A stretch of 64,000 nucleotides of DNA from Rubrivivax sp. (GCA_022842595.1 JALHPF010000014.1:62001-126000); one strand, 5' to 3'; positions 50,026-59,140 are shown, counted from the stretch's first letter. Made by a program: numbers and translations. The notes: generated from the letters alone by a model not told the origin.

Positions 50026-51009
50026 ATGAACACACGCCAGGTTCTCGTCGTCGGCGCCAGCGGGCGCTTCGGCTCAGCCGCCACCCAGGCCTTCAGCAGC
50101 GCCGGCTGGCGCGTGCAGACGCTGTCGCTGCGGCTGAGCGACCCGCACGACCCCTTGCAGCAGCTGCGGTCCGGCGGCGCTGTCGACGTCCTGGTCTACG
50201 CCGCCAACCCGCTGTACACACGCTGGGACCAGGAACTGCTGCCCACCGCCCGCCGCGCGATGGACCTGGCGCAGCGGCTGGGCGCACTCTTCATGTTGCC
50301 CGGCAACGTCTATAACTTCGGCGAGACCATGCCGCCGCTGCTGCGCCCGGACACGCCAGAACACCCCAGCACGCGCAAGGGCGAACAACGCCGCCAGCTC
50401 GAGGCCGAGCTGGCCGAGCGCGCCACCAGCCACCGCCTGCGCAGTGTCGTCATCCGCGCCGGCGACTTCTATGGCCACGGCACCGGCAGCTGGCTGGACC
50501 TGGCCATCGCGAAGAAGATCGCTCAAGGCCGGCTGGTCTACCCCGGCCCGCCGGACGTGCCGCATGCCTGGGCCTACCTGCCCGACCTGGCGCGCAGCTT
50601 CGTGGCCGTGGCCGAACGCCTGGCTGGTGCCGATGCGCAGCGTGCCGCGGACTCTTCCCGCCACACCCGCCTGCACTTCGCCGGCCACACGCTGACAGGG
50701 TCGCAGCTGCTCGACGGCCTGAGCGACGCCGCGCGCACCCTGGGCCTGGTCGGCCCAGGCCAGGCCATCCGGCGCAGCCGCATGCATTGGGCGCCTGTGC
50801 GCGTGGCGGGCCTCTTCGTGCCGATGCTGCGCGAGCTGTCGCGCATGGCCTACCTGTGGCAGGTGCCGCATGCGCTGGACGGCACGGCGCTGCAGAAGCT
50901 CGCGGGCCCACTGCCGGGCACACCCGTCGACCTGGCCTTGCAGCGCGCGCTGGCGGCGCTTCACCCGGCGCGGGGCCTGCCAGGGCCTGCGCTATCGTCG
51001 ACTGCGTGA
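50026..51009 (+). CDS. NAD(P)-dependent epimerase/dehydratase family protein
   Basis: This 327-residue protein has an N-terminal Rossmann fold (VVGASGRFGSAATQAF, residues 8-23) and an extended SDR pattern, GNVYNFGE standing where the catalytic YxxxK region usually is, and VVIRAGDFYGHG. Text such as HPSTRKGEQRRQLEAEL and VPHAWAYLPDLARSFVA is typical of the sugar-epimerase-like NAD-binding group whose substrates are unknown. A strong AGGAG site precedes the ATG. Its stop overlaps the ABC ATPase start as GTGA. It is divergent from the LysR gene. Confidence 0.87.
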   Translation: MNTRQVLVVGASGRFGSAATQAFSSAGWRVQTLSLRLSDPHDPLQQLRSGGAVDVLVYAANPLYTRWDQELLPTARRAMDLAQRLGALFMLPGNVYNFGETMPPLLRPDTPEHPSTRKGEQRRQLEAELAERATSHRLRSVVIRAGDFYGHGTGSWLDLAIAKKIAQGRLVYPGPPDVPHAWAYLPDLARSFVAVAERLAGADAQRAADSSRHTRLHFAGHTLTGSQLLDGLSDAARTLGLVGPGQAIRRSRMHWAPVRVAGLFVPMLRELSRMAYLWQVPHALDGTALQKLAGPLPGTPVDLALQRALAALHPARGLPGPALSSTA

Positions 51010-51995
51010 CCCTTGCCGAACCCGAACCGCTGCTGCAGGTCAGCGACCTGCGTGTCACGCTCGACACTGCGCGCGGCCCGGCCACGGCGCTGCGCGAGGT
51101 GGCCTTCACACTCGGCCGCGGGCAGACGCTGGGGCTGATCGGCGAAAGCGGCAGCGGCAAGTCGATCACCGCGCTGGCGCTGATGGGCCTGTTGCCCGAA
51201 GGTGCGCAGGTGCAGGGCTCGGTGCGCTTCGGCGGCAGCGAGCTCACGACACTCGACGAGCCCGCGCTCTGCCGCATCCGCGGCCGCCGCATCGGCATGG
51301 TGTTCCAGGAACCGATGACGGCGCTGAACCCGCTGCACACCATCGGCCGGCAGATTGCCGAGCCCTTGCGCCTGCACCGCGGACTGTCGGCCGCCGCCGC
51401 GCAGGCCGAGGCGCTGCGCCTGCTGGACCAGGTGCAGATGCCACAGGCTGCGCAGCGCCTGGGCGCCTGGCCGCACCAGCTGTCGGGCGGGCAGCGGCAG
51501 CGGGTGGTGTTGGCCATCGCCCTGTCGTGCGGGCCCGAACTGCTGCTCGCCGACGAGCCCACCACGGCTCTGGACGTGACCACGCAACGCGAAGTCCTGG
51601 ACCTGATCCAGACCCTGTGCCGCGACAGCGGCATGGCGCTGCTGCTCATCAGCCACGACCTGGGCGTGATGGCCGACCGGGTGCAGCGGGTGCTGGTGAT
51701 GTACGGCGGCAGCGTCGTCGACCGCGGGCCGACCGACGCGGTATTCAGCCGCCTGGCGCATCCGTATACCCGCGGGCTGCACGCCGCACGGCCGCGCCTG
51801 GGCCAGGGGCGCGGTGGCCAGCGCCCGCGCCTGGCGACGATCGCCGGCCGCGTGCCGGCGCTGGCCGACCTGCCGGCCGGCTGTGCCTTCGCCGGGCGCT
51901 GCGAGCGTGTCGTGCCCGAATGCCGCCGCATGCTGCCGGCCGAAACACCGGTGGCCCCCGGCCACCTGGTGCGTTGCCTGCGGCCCTGGCCATGA
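51006..51995 (+). CDS. dipeptide/oligopeptide-type ABC transporter ATP-binding protein (DppD-like)
   Basis: This 329-residue ATPase begins at GTG 51006 (GTGA overlap with the epimerase stop). Walker A GESGSGKS, signature LSGGQRQRV, Walker B LLLADEPTTALD and the switch His in ISHDLGVM are present. The C-terminal oligopeptide-transporter extension HPYTRGL and the Cys-rich CAFAGRCERVVPECRR mark the DppD group. Overlaps the next ATPase as ATGA. Its permease partners are probably the pair at 42545-44349. Confidence 0.93.
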   Translation: MTLAEPEPLLQVSDLRVTLDTARGPATALREVAFTLGRGQTLGLIGESGSGKSITALALMGLLPEGAQVQGSVRFGGSELTTLDEPALCRIRGRRIGMVFQEPMTALNPLHTIGRQIAEPLRLHRGLSAAAAQAEALRLLDQVQMPQAAQRLGAWPHQLSGGQRQRVVLAIALSCGPELLLADEPTTALDVTTQREVLDLIQTLCRDSGMALLLISHDLGVMADRVQRVLVMYGGSVVDRGPTDAVFSRLAHPYTRGLHAARPRLGQGRGGQRPRLATIAGRVPALADLPAGCAFAGRCERVVPECRRMLPAETPVAPGHLVRCLRPWP

Positions 51996-52861
51996 CAGCC
52001 ATGCTCGAAGTACGTGCGTTGTCGCAGCGTTATCGGCTGCCTCGCCAGCGGCTGCTGCAGCCTGCGCCGCACGTGCAGGCCCTGGACGACGTCAGCTTCA
52101 GCCTGCACGCCGGCCGCAGCCTGGGCGTGGTTGGTGAGTCGGGCTCGGGCAAGAGCACCCTGGCGCGGCTGGTGATGGCCCTGGAACGGCCCAGCGCCGG
52201 CCAGGTGCTGTTCGAAGGCCGCGACCTGCATGCCCTTGCGGCCGATGAACTGCGCGCCGCGCGGGCGCAGTTCCAGATGGTGTTCCAGGACCCGGTGGCT
52301 TCGCTCGACCCGCGCCGCAGCGTGCTGCAGACGGTGGCCGAGCCGCTGGCCCTGCTGCGCGGCAAGGCCCATGTGGCCAGCGCAGCACGGCGGCGCGAGC
52401 TCGCGGCCGAGGCGCTGGACGCCGTGGGCCTGCATGCCGGCGACCTGGCCAGGTACCCGCATGAATTCAGCGGCGGCCAGCGCCAGCGCATCGCCATTGC
52501 GCGCGCGCTGATCACGCGGCCGAAGCTCATCGTCGCCGACGAGCCCGTGAGCGCACTCGACGTGTCGGTCCAGGCCCAGGTGCTGAACCTGCTGCAGGAC
52601 CTGCAGGCCGCCTTCGGCCTGAGCTACCTGTTCATCAGCCACGACCTGGCGGTGGTGGACCACTTGTGTGATGAGGTGCTGGTGCTGCAGCGTGGCCGCA
52701 TCGTCGAACGCGGGTCGCCCGAGGCCTTGTTCAGTGCCCCCCAGCACCCCTACACCCGGCAGTTGCTGCAAGCCGTGCCGGGGATGAGCACGAACCTGGC
52801 AGCACAATCCCGGCCGCACGCTGCACGCCTTTCCCCCGACCCCACGGAGCCCCATCGATGA
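51992..52861 (+). CDS. dipeptide/oligopeptide-type ABC transporter ATP-binding protein (DppF-like)
   Basis: This 289-residue ATPase has Walker A GESGSGKST, the MVFQDPVASLDPRR Q-loop text, signature FSGGQRQRI, Walker B LIVADEPVSALD, and the C-terminal HPYTRQLL of the DppF group. ATG 51992 overlaps the DppD-like stop, and its own stop overlaps the binding-protein start, both as ATGA. It has a long tail after HPYTRQLL of about 30 residues without known role. Confidence 0.93.
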   Translation: MTAMLEVRALSQRYRLPRQRLLQPAPHVQALDDVSFSLHAGRSLGVVGESGSGKSTLARLVMALERPSAGQVLFEGRDLHALAADELRAARAQFQMVFQDPVASLDPRRSVLQTVAEPLALLRGKAHVASAARRRELAAEALDAVGLHAGDLARYPHEFSGGQRQRIAIARALITRPKLIVADEPVSALDVSVQAQVLNLLQDLQAAFGLSYLFISHDLAVVDHLCDEVLVLQRGRIVERGSPEALFSAPQHPYTRQLLQAVPGMSTNLAAQSRPHAARLSPDPTEPHR

Positions 52862-54360
52862 GCCTGGACAGGCGCCATGTCAACACCTTGCTGGCCGCAT
52901 TGCCGCTGGCCGCCACACCGGCGTTCGCACAACGCCGCCGCGAGACGCTGGTGCTGGCGATGGTGCTCGAGCCACCCAGCCTGGACCCGACCACGGGTGC
53001 TTCGGCGGCCATCGGCGAGATCGTCCACTACAACATCTTCGAAGGCCTGACCAAGATCACGATGGACGGCAGCGTCGTGCCGCTGCTGGCCGAGAGCTGG
53101 ACCGTCACGCCCGACGGCAAGGCCGCCACGTTCAAGCTCAAGCGCGGCGTTCTCTTCAGCGACGGCAAGCCCTTCGACGCGCAGACGGTGAAGTTCAGCT
53201 TCGACCGCGCACGGGCGCCGGACAGCACCAACAAGGCCAGGAAGGCGGTGTTCGACAACATCGACTCGGTTCAGGTGCAGGGCACGCACAGCGTGTCTCT
53301 GGTGCTGAAGGTGGCCGACCCGCTGTTGCCCTTCCGCCTGGGCGAGAACACGGCCGTGATGCTGCACCCCGACAGCGCCGCGCAGGCCGGCACGCAGCCG
53401 GTGGGCACCGGGCCGTTCAGGCTGGACAGCTGGAACAAGGGCAGTGGCGTGACGCTGGTGAAATCGCCGAACCACCGCGACGCCGCCAAGGTGCAGCTGC
53501 GCCGCGTGAACTTCCGCTTCATCAACGACCCGGCAGCGCAGGTGGCGGCCTTGCTGGCCGGCGATGTCGACGCGATGCCGCGCTTCGGCGCCGCCCAGGC
53601 GCTGCGCCAGTTCCGCAGCAACCCGCGTTTCGTGGTCGAGACCGGCTTCACCGCGGGCAAGGGCATCCTGGCCATCAACAACCGCAAGCCTCCGCTGAAC
53701 GACGTGCGGGTGCGCCGGGCGCTGGCCCATGCCATCGACCGCCAGGCCTTCATCGACGGCGCGCTCGAAGGTCTGGCCAAGCCCATCGGCAGCCACTTCG
53801 CACCCACCGACACGGGCTACCAGGACCTGAGCAAGCTCACGCCCTACGACCCGGCCCGCGCCCGCGCGCTGCTGAAGGAGGCCGGCATCACCGGCCCGCT
53901 GAACCTGACGCTGACGTTGCCGCCACCGCAGTACGCCCGCACGGGCGGGGAAATCGTGGCCGCCCAGCTGGCCAAGGTGGGGGTGAACACGAAGATCGAG
54001 AACGTCGAATGGGCGGCCTGGCTGGGTGGCGCCTTCAAGGGCAACTTCGACCTCACCCTCATCCTCCATGTCGAACCGCTGGACTACGTGCGCGCCTACA
54101 CCGACCCGGCCTATTACTTCGGCTACGACAGCCCGCGATTCCGCAGCCTGGTGGCGGCGCTGGGCAGCGCAACCACCGCGGCTGAACGGCAGCGGCTGTG
54201 GCGCGACATCCAGCGCCAGCTGGCCGACGACGCCGTCAACGTGTTCATCTGGAACCCCTCGCAGGTGACGGTGTTCCGCAAGGGCCTGCGCGGACTGTGG
54301 AGCAGCTCGCCGATCTTCGCCAACGACCTGGCCGCAGTGAGCTGGGCCGCACCTGCCTGA
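52858..54360 (+). CDS. ABC transporter substrate-binding protein, peptide/nickel type (SBP family 5)
   Basis: This 500-residue precursor has a signal sequence (SLDRRHVNTLLAALPLAATPAFAQ, with an RR that might direct Tat export) and the family 5 body: LDPTTGASAAIGEIVHYNIFEGL, LLAESWTVTPDGKAATFKLKRGVLFSDGKPFDAQTVKFSFDR, VGTGPFRLDSW and DVRVRRALAHAIDRQAFID. Such proteins bind peptides, nickel chelates, glutathione or amides. The link with the amidase gene hints at an amide-containing ligand, by inference. ATGA overlap with the preceding ATPase. Confidence 0.93.
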   Translation: MSLDRRHVNTLLAALPLAATPAFAQRRRETLVLAMVLEPPSLDPTTGASAAIGEIVHYNIFEGLTKITMDGSVVPLLAESWTVTPDGKAATFKLKRGVLFSDGKPFDAQTVKFSFDRARAPDSTNKARKAVFDNIDSVQVQGTHSVSLVLKVADPLLPFRLGENTAVMLHPDSAAQAGTQPVGTGPFRLDSWNKGSGVTLVKSPNHRDAAKVQLRRVNFRFINDPAAQVAALLAGDVDAMPRFGAAQALRQFRSNPRFVVETGFTAGKGILAINNRKPPLNDVRVRRALAHAIDRQAFIDGALEGLAKPIGSHFAPTDTGYQDLSKLTPYDPARARALLKEAGITGPLNLTLTLPPPQYARTGGEIVAAQLAKVGVNTKIENVEWAAWLGGAFKGNFDLTLILHVEPLDYVRAYTDPAYYFGYDSPRFRSLVAALGSATTAAERQRLWRDIQRQLADDAVNVFIWNPSQVTVFRKGLRGLWSSSPIFANDLAAVSWAAPA

Positions 54361-54372
54361 GGAAGGCGAGCC

Positions 54373-54840
54373 ATGAGCCAAGCCACCATCGAACGTTTTT
54401 ATGCGGCTTTCGCGCGGCTCGACCACGCCAGCATGCAGGCCTGCTACGCCACCGACGCGCGCTTCGACGACGAAGCCTTTTCGCTGCAGGGCCGCGAACA
54501 GATCGGCGGCATGTGGCGCATGCTGTGCACGGCGACAAAAGCCAGGGGCATGGCGCACTGGCGGCTGGAAACCAGCGCGATCACGCCCCGCTCGGCACAT
54601 TGGGAAGCGCACTACCTGTTCAGTGCCACCGGCCGACTGGTGCACAACATCATCGACGCTGAATTCGAGTTCGACGGCCAGGGCCTGATCAGCCGCCACC
54701 GCGACCGCTTCGACTTCTGGCGCTGGGCCCGGCAGGCCCTGGGCGCACCCGGGCTTCTGCTGGGCTGGACGCCCTTCCTGCGCGCCCAGGTGCGCGCACG
54801 CGCGGCGCGGCAGCTGCAGCAGTTCATGACCCGCCCCTGA
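54373..54840 (+). CDS. NTF2-like (SnoaL-type) protein
   Basis: This 155-residue protein starts 12 bases after the binding protein. It begins with the SnoaL pattern IERFYAAFARLDHASMQACYATDARFDDEAF and ends with a beta-sheet part (EFEFDGQGLISRHRDRFDFWRW). The fold hosts many small-molecule isomerases and binding proteins; no catalytic role can be read. The RDRFDFWRW and terminal FLRAQVRARAARQLQQF are shared by a group of uncharacterised proteobacterial proteins. Operon position suggests a part in the same catabolic route as the amidase. Confidence 0.82.
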   Translation: MSQATIERFYAAFARLDHASMQACYATDARFDDEAFSLQGREQIGGMWRMLCTATKARGMAHWRLETSAITPRSAHWEAHYLFSATGRLVHNIIDAEFEFDGQGLISRHRDRFDFWRWARQALGAPGLLLGWTPFLRAQVRARAARQLQQFMTRP

Positions 54841-54876
54841 AGTGATGTGAAGTGACTTGACGAAAGCGACGCCGCG

Positions 54877-56307
54877 ATGAAGCCCACCGACCTGCCCTGG
54901 CTGAGCGCTGCCGAACTCGCAGCGGGCTATCGCCGCGGCGACTTCACGCCGCTGGACGTGGCGCAGGCCCTGGCCGACCACATCGGCCACTGGGAGCCGC
55001 AGATCCAGGCGCTTTACGCCTTCGATGCCGCAGCCATGGTCGATCAGGCCCGTGCTTCAACGGCACGCTGGCAGGCCGGCCAGCCGCTCGGTGCGCTCGA
55101 CGGCGTGCCCGTCACCATCAAGGAGAACATCGCCACCCGCGGCACCCCGGTGCCGCTGGGCTGCGCCGCCACGCCGTTGTTGCCAGCCACCGCCGACGCG
55201 CCGCCAGCCGCACGCCTGCGCGAGGCCGGCGCCGTGATCGTGGCGAAGACGACCATGCCGGACCTGGGCATGTTGTCCTCGGGCCTGTCGAGCTTCCACG
55301 CGCTGTCGCGCAACCCCTGGGACCTGGCCATGACGCCGGGCGGCAGCAGCGCCGGCGCCGCTGCTGCCGCCGCCGCGGGTTACGGCCCGCTGCACCTGGG
55401 CACCGACATCGGCGGCAGCATCCGGCTGCCAGCGGGCTGGTGCGGCGTCGTCGGCTTCAAGCCCAGTGCCGGGCGCGTGCCCATCCACCCGCCCTACACC
55501 GGCCGCGTGGCCGGGCCGATGACGCGCAGCGTGGCCGACGCGGCACTGGCCATGGCCACGCTCAGCCTGCCCGACGCGCGCGACCCGACCCGGCTGCCGC
55601 CGCAGGCCATTGCCTGGAACGATCCGGGCGACGGCGTCGACGTCCAGCTGCGTGCTTGTCGCATCGGCCTGCTGCTCGACGCCGGCTGGGGCCTGCCCGC
55701 CGACGCCGCGACCCAGGAGGCCGTCACCGCTGCCGCCCACCGCTTCGAAGCCGCCGGCGCCATCGTCGAACCGCTGGCGCCTTTCACCACCCGCGCCATG
55801 GTCGACGGCCTGGACCGCTTCTGGCGCCTGCGCGCCTGGCTCGACCTGCAGGCCATGCCCGCCGAAGCCCGCGAGCGTGTGCTGCCCTACATCCGCGACT
55901 GGGCCGAGCCGGCCAGCGGCTACAGCGGCGCCCAGGTCTTCCACGGCCAGGCGCAGATGGCCGCCCTGCGCGATGCCGCCGCAGCGGCCAGCGAGGCCTT
56001 CGACTTCATCGTCTCGCCCACCAGCCCGGTGCCGGCCTTTGCGGCCGAACTCGCCAGCCCGCTGCATGATCCGGCGCGCCCCTTCGAACACATCGCCTTC
56101 ACGCTGCCCTGGAACATGGGCGAACAGCCTGCCATCACCCTGCCCTGCGGTATGACACCGGCCGTGGCCAGGCCGCTGCCCATCGGCCTGCAGATCAGTG
56201 GCCGCCGCCACGACGACCTGGGCGTGCTGCGTCTGGCACGGGCCTGGGAAAGGCTGCGGGCGCCCCTGCCTGCCTTTGCGGCCCGGCCCCCGTACGCCAA
56301 TGCCTGA
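54877..56307 (+). CDS. amidase signature family hydrolase
   Basis: This 476-residue amidase has the full Ser-cisSer-Lys triad: Lys82 (VTIKENIATRG), Ser157 (TPGGSSAGA) and Ser181 (GTDIGGSIR). It hydrolyses amide bonds; substrate is open. It lies 36 bases after the NTF2-like gene and overlaps the TIR gene by 8 bases, so it belongs to the ABC transporter operon. A plausible route is uptake of an amide or small peptide followed by hydrolysis. GatA of the tRNA amidotransferase is less likely, since no gatB or gatC is nearby. Confidence 0.93.
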   Translation: MKPTDLPWLSAAELAAGYRRGDFTPLDVAQALADHIGHWEPQIQALYAFDAAAMVDQARASTARWQAGQPLGALDGVPVTIKENIATRGTPVPLGCAATPLLPATADAPPAARLREAGAVIVAKTTMPDLGMLSSGLSSFHALSRNPWDLAMTPGGSSAGAAAAAAAGYGPLHLGTDIGGSIRLPAGWCGVVGFKPSAGRVPIHPPYTGRVAGPMTRSVADAALAMATLSLPDARDPTRLPPQAIAWNDPGDGVDVQLRACRIGLLLDAGWGLPADAATQEAVTAAAHRFEAAGAIVEPLAPFTTRAMVDGLDRFWRLRAWLDLQAMPAEARERVLPYIRDWAEPASGYSGAQVFHGQAQMAALRDAAAAASEAFDFIVSPTSPVPAFAAELASPLHDPARPFEHIAFTLPWNMGEQPAITLPCGMTPAVARPLPIGLQISGRRHDDLGVLRLARAWERLRAPLPAFAARPPYANA

Positions 56308-57259
56308 CGGCGCGCCGATCTTCATCAGCTATCGGCGCGACGACGCTGCCGGGCATGCCCGCGCGCTGGCCCTGGCGCTGAACCCGGTGTTCGGCGCCGA
56401 CCGCGTGTTCATCGACGCCGACGACATGCAGCCCGGCGAGAACTTCGAAACCCGCCTGGGTGTGGCGGTTCGCGCCGCCAGCGTGATGCTGGTGCTGATC
56501 GGCCCGCGCTGGCGCGGCGAGCGGGCCGACGGCAGCCCGCGCCTGTTCGACCCGCAGGACTTCGTGCGCCAGGAATTGGCCACCGCGCTGGCCGCAGGCA
56601 GCCCGCTGGTGCTGCCGCTGCTGCTGGACGGCACACCGATGCCCCAGGCCGCGCAGCTGCCGGCCGATCTGCAGGCCCTGACGCAACGCCATGCCTTGCC
56701 GCTGGCGCATCTGCACTACGACGCCGACATCGCGCGCGTGGTCAAGGCCATCGGCGTGACCGTTTCGCCGCTGCCCGCTGCGGCTCCAGCGCGGCGGCTG
56801 TGGCTGGGGGCCGGCGTTGCGGCGGTGCTGGCGCTCGGCGGTGGCGCCTGGTGGGCGCTGCGCGACCGCAAGGGCAGCCCGTCGAGCCCGGCGCATGCCG
56901 AACGCCAGCGGCTGAACGGCCTGTGGACGGCCGAGGTGCCCTACGCCTGGATGCCCGCGCCGCGCCGCGAGCGCCTGCGGTTCGCGGGCGAAGGCGAGCA
57001 GCTCGAGGGTGCGGTCTCGTTCCTGGGCGTCGAGCGGCCATTGCAGGAAGGCCGGTACAGCGCCAAGGACGGCCTGCACTTCTACACCACCAGCATCGAG
57101 CTGCTGGGCGACGAGCAGCGCGAGCTGCGCCACCGCTACCACGGCGTGCCGCAGGACAGCAGCATCGCCTTCGAAATGCAGACCCTGGGCGGCCGCGAGC
57201 CCCAGCCGCTGCTGCGCTTCCTGGCGCGCCCGGCCGCGCCGAACGACGGCGTGCCCTGA
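56300..57259 (+). CDS. TIR domain protein with transmembrane anchor
   Basis: This 319-residue protein has an N-terminal TIR domain (residues about 6-150) with the bacterial box 1 form FISYRRDD (8-15), VFIDADDMQPGENF (box 2 region, 36-49) and DFVRQELATAL (87-97), in which Glu92 matches the catalytic Glu of NAD-cleaving TIR proteins such as SARM1. A single membrane helix spans about 166-187. The remaining 130 residues (LNGLWTAEVPYAWMPAPRRERLRF onward) form a beta-rich domain I do not recognise, probably periplasmic. It might sense a ligand and signal inward, or act in defence; no cyclase, Sir2 or other known defence partner is nearby. The ATG overlaps the amidase stop by 8 bases. Confidence 0.87.
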   Translation: MPDGAPIFISYRRDDAAGHARALALALNPVFGADRVFIDADDMQPGENFETRLGVAVRAASVMLVLIGPRWRGERADGSPRLFDPQDFVRQELATALAAGSPLVLPLLLDGTPMPQAAQLPADLQALTQRHALPLAHLHYDADIARVVKAIGVTVSPLPAAAPARRLWLGAGVAAVLALGGGAWWALRDRKGSPSSPAHAERQRLNGLWTAEVPYAWMPAPRRERLRFAGEGEQLEGAVSFLGVERPLQEGRYSAKDGLHFYTTSIELLGDEQRELRHRYHGVPQDSSIAFEMQTLGGREPQPLLRFLARPAAPNDGVP

Positions 57260-57317
57260 CCGGGTCGGCGGCCGGCCATCACGCTGCGCAGGGTCGCAGC
57301 ACGGGTACATTCGCGCC

Positions 57318-58670
57318 ATGGCTCATTCCGACCTGCGCGGCAACCCCTGCGGCAGTGGCAGCCCGGACGCGCAGCGCGCGGCCGAGCAGGCGCTGTGGCG
57401 GATGATGTCGTTCTACGACACACCGCTGGCCGACCTGGACACCGCGATGCAGGCCGACCCGGGTTGGGCCCTGCCCCACGCCATGAAGGCCGGCTTCCTG
57501 CTGAGCCTGACCGAACCCGCGCTGCGCGACGAAGCGGCGGCGCACCTGTCCCATGCGCGCGCATTGGCCGGCGCGGCGCCACCGCGCGAACATGCCCACC
57601 TCGAAGCCTTGCAGCAATTGCTGGAAGGCCGCTGGCATGCCGCCTGCCGCACCTGGGACGCGCTGCTCGTCGAGCACCCGCGCGACGCGCTGGCGCTGCA
57701 ATGGGCGCAGCTGTGGGACTTCTTCCGCGGCGACACGCCGGCGCTGCGCCAGCGCCCGGCGCGCGCGCTGCCCGAGTGGGACGAAGCCGACCCGCTGCAC
57801 CCCTATGTGCTCGCGCTGTACGCCTTCGGGCTGGAGGAAAACAACCTCTACCCGCAGGCCGAGGAAGCCGGCCGTCGCGCGCTGGCCGCCAACCCGCGTG
57901 TGCCCTGGGCCGTGCATGCCGTGGCCCATGTCATGGAGATGCAGGGCCGGTTCGAGGACGGCTCGGCCTGGCTGCGCCAGCAGCAGCCGCACTGGGCCGA
58001 AGGCAACGGCTTCTCAGCGCACCTGTGGTGGCACAAGGGCCTGTTCAGGCTGGAGTCGCTGGACGTGGCCGGGGTGTTGCGGCTGATCGACAACCACCTC
58101 AGCGGCGACGCGCTGCAGATGACGCTGCAACGCCTGGACGCCGCGGCACTGCTGTGGCGGCTGCACCTGCTGGGTGAAGACGTCTCGGGCCAGTGCGCGG
58201 CGCTGCTGCAGGGCTGGGACCTGAACGACACGGCCGCCGGCTACTACGCCTTCAACGACCTGCACGTGGTGCTGGCACTGGCCGGTGCCGGCCAGGTGCC
58301 TGCCGCGGAACGCTGGGTGGCGCGTTGTGCCGAACGCGCGATGGCCCCCAGCGATGCCCGACGCAGCAACCATGGCATGGCGCGCGAGATCGGTCTGCCG
58401 CTGATGCGTGGCGTGCTGGCGCTGGCGCGCGGTGAAGCCGACACCGCCTGCGACCTGCTGGCCCCGGTGCGCAGCGTGTCGCGCGGCCTGGGCGGCAGCC
58501 AGGCCCAGCGCGATCTGATCGACCAGACGCTGCTGGCCGCGGCGGCCCGGGGCGGGCGCCATTCACTGGGCCGCGCCGTCCTCAACGAACGACTGATGGC
58601 CAAGCCGCTGACTCCGCTCACGCGCCACTGGGCCCTGGCGCTGGGTGAACGCAGCCAGGTTCGGGCTTGA
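57318..58670 (+). CDS. tetratricopeptide repeat protein, TTC38-like
   Basis: This 450-residue protein matches the TTC38 group of long TPR proteins, with an N-terminal ALWRMMSFYDTPLADLDTAMQADPGW, HPYVLALYAFGLEENNLYPQAEEAGRRAL and VPWAVHAVAHVMEMQGRFEDGSAWL, and GNGFSAHLWWHKGLFRLE. The family occurs in bacteria and animals and has no known activity. No export signal is seen. ATG 57318 lies 58 bases after the TIR gene. No strong ribosome site is visible. Confidence 0.88.
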   Translation: MAHSDLRGNPCGSGSPDAQRAAEQALWRMMSFYDTPLADLDTAMQADPGWALPHAMKAGFLLSLTEPALRDEAAAHLSHARALAGAAPPREHAHLEALQQLLEGRWHAACRTWDALLVEHPRDALALQWAQLWDFFRGDTPALRQRPARALPEWDEADPLHPYVLALYAFGLEENNLYPQAEEAGRRALAANPRVPWAVHAVAHVMEMQGRFEDGSAWLRQQQPHWAEGNGFSAHLWWHKGLFRLESLDVAGVLRLIDNHLSGDALQMTLQRLDAAALLWRLHLLGEDVSGQCAALLQGWDLNDTAAGYYAFNDLHVVLALAGAGQVPAAERWVARCAERAMAPSDARRSNHGMAREIGLPLMRGVLALARGEADTACDLLAPVRSVSRGLGGSQAQRDLIDQTLLAAAARGGRHSLGRAVLNERLMAKPLTPLTRHWALALGERSQVRA

Positions 58671-58709
58671 AACGGGCCCGCGATGTCTTCTTGTAAGAGG
58701 TGAACGACC

Positions 58710-59090
58710 ATGGCCACCCAGGAACAACGCGAAAACCGCCTGAAGTTGCTCGAGGACCATATCGGCCGGTCGCTGGCTGCGGCTGAAGCCAGCGGTGAAC
58801 TGCAGACCGCGCGCAGTTTCGGCAAGCCGCTGGACCTGGGTGACGGCTACGACGAGACGCCGGCCGAACTGCGCCTGCCGTTCAAGATGCTCAAGGACAG
58901 CGGCTTCCTGCCGCCTGAGGTGACGCTGATGCGCGAGATCGCGACGCTTCGCCAAGCGCTGACGCCGGGCGATGCCGTCGGCCAGGCTGGCACCGAAGCC
59001 GACACGCACCGCCAACGCCTGCGTCTGGCCGAACTCGAACAGCAATTGGCGCTGCGCATGGAAAGCCTCAGCCGGGGAAGCCGGCCCTGA
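58710..59090 (+). CDS. DUF1992 (DnaJC28-like) protein
   Basis: This 126-residue protein contains the DUF1992 core: an N-terminal helix with IGRSLAAAEASGELQTARSFGKPLDL, then ELRLPFKMLKDSGFLPPEVTLMREI. The family includes human DNAJC28 without its J domain; function is unknown. The second half is a charged helix, probably coiled. AGAGGTG precedes the ATG. A hairpin between its stop and the convergent flavoprotein likely ends both transcripts. Confidence 0.85.
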   Translation: MATQEQRENRLKLLEDHIGRSLAAAEASGELQTARSFGKPLDLGDGYDETPAELRLPFKMLKDSGFLPPEVTLMREIATLRQALTPGDAVGQAGTEADTHRQRLRLAELEQQLALRMESLSRGSRP

Positions 59091-59109
59091 ATTCCCTGGC
59101 CGCCGGCGT

Positions 59110-59138
59110 GGCAGGCGCTGGCCAGCCCAGCGCCTGCC
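59110..59138. terminator. bidirectional hairpin between convergent genes
   Basis: A perfect 12-bp inverted repeat (59110-59121 and 59127-59138) with a 5-base loop sits exactly between the stop codons at 59090 and 59141. It lacks a T run. Confidence 0.65.
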
Positions 59139-59140
59139 GC

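Noticed and set aside
54877-56307. Amidase as GatA of the tRNA-dependent amidotransferase
   Set aside because: No gatB or gatC nearby and it is embedded in an ABC transporter operon.
56300-57259. TIR protein as part of Thoeris, CBASS or a TIR-STING defence island
   Set aside because: No ThsA/Sir2, cyclase, STING-like or other defence gene is adjacent; neighbours are an amidase and a TPR protein.
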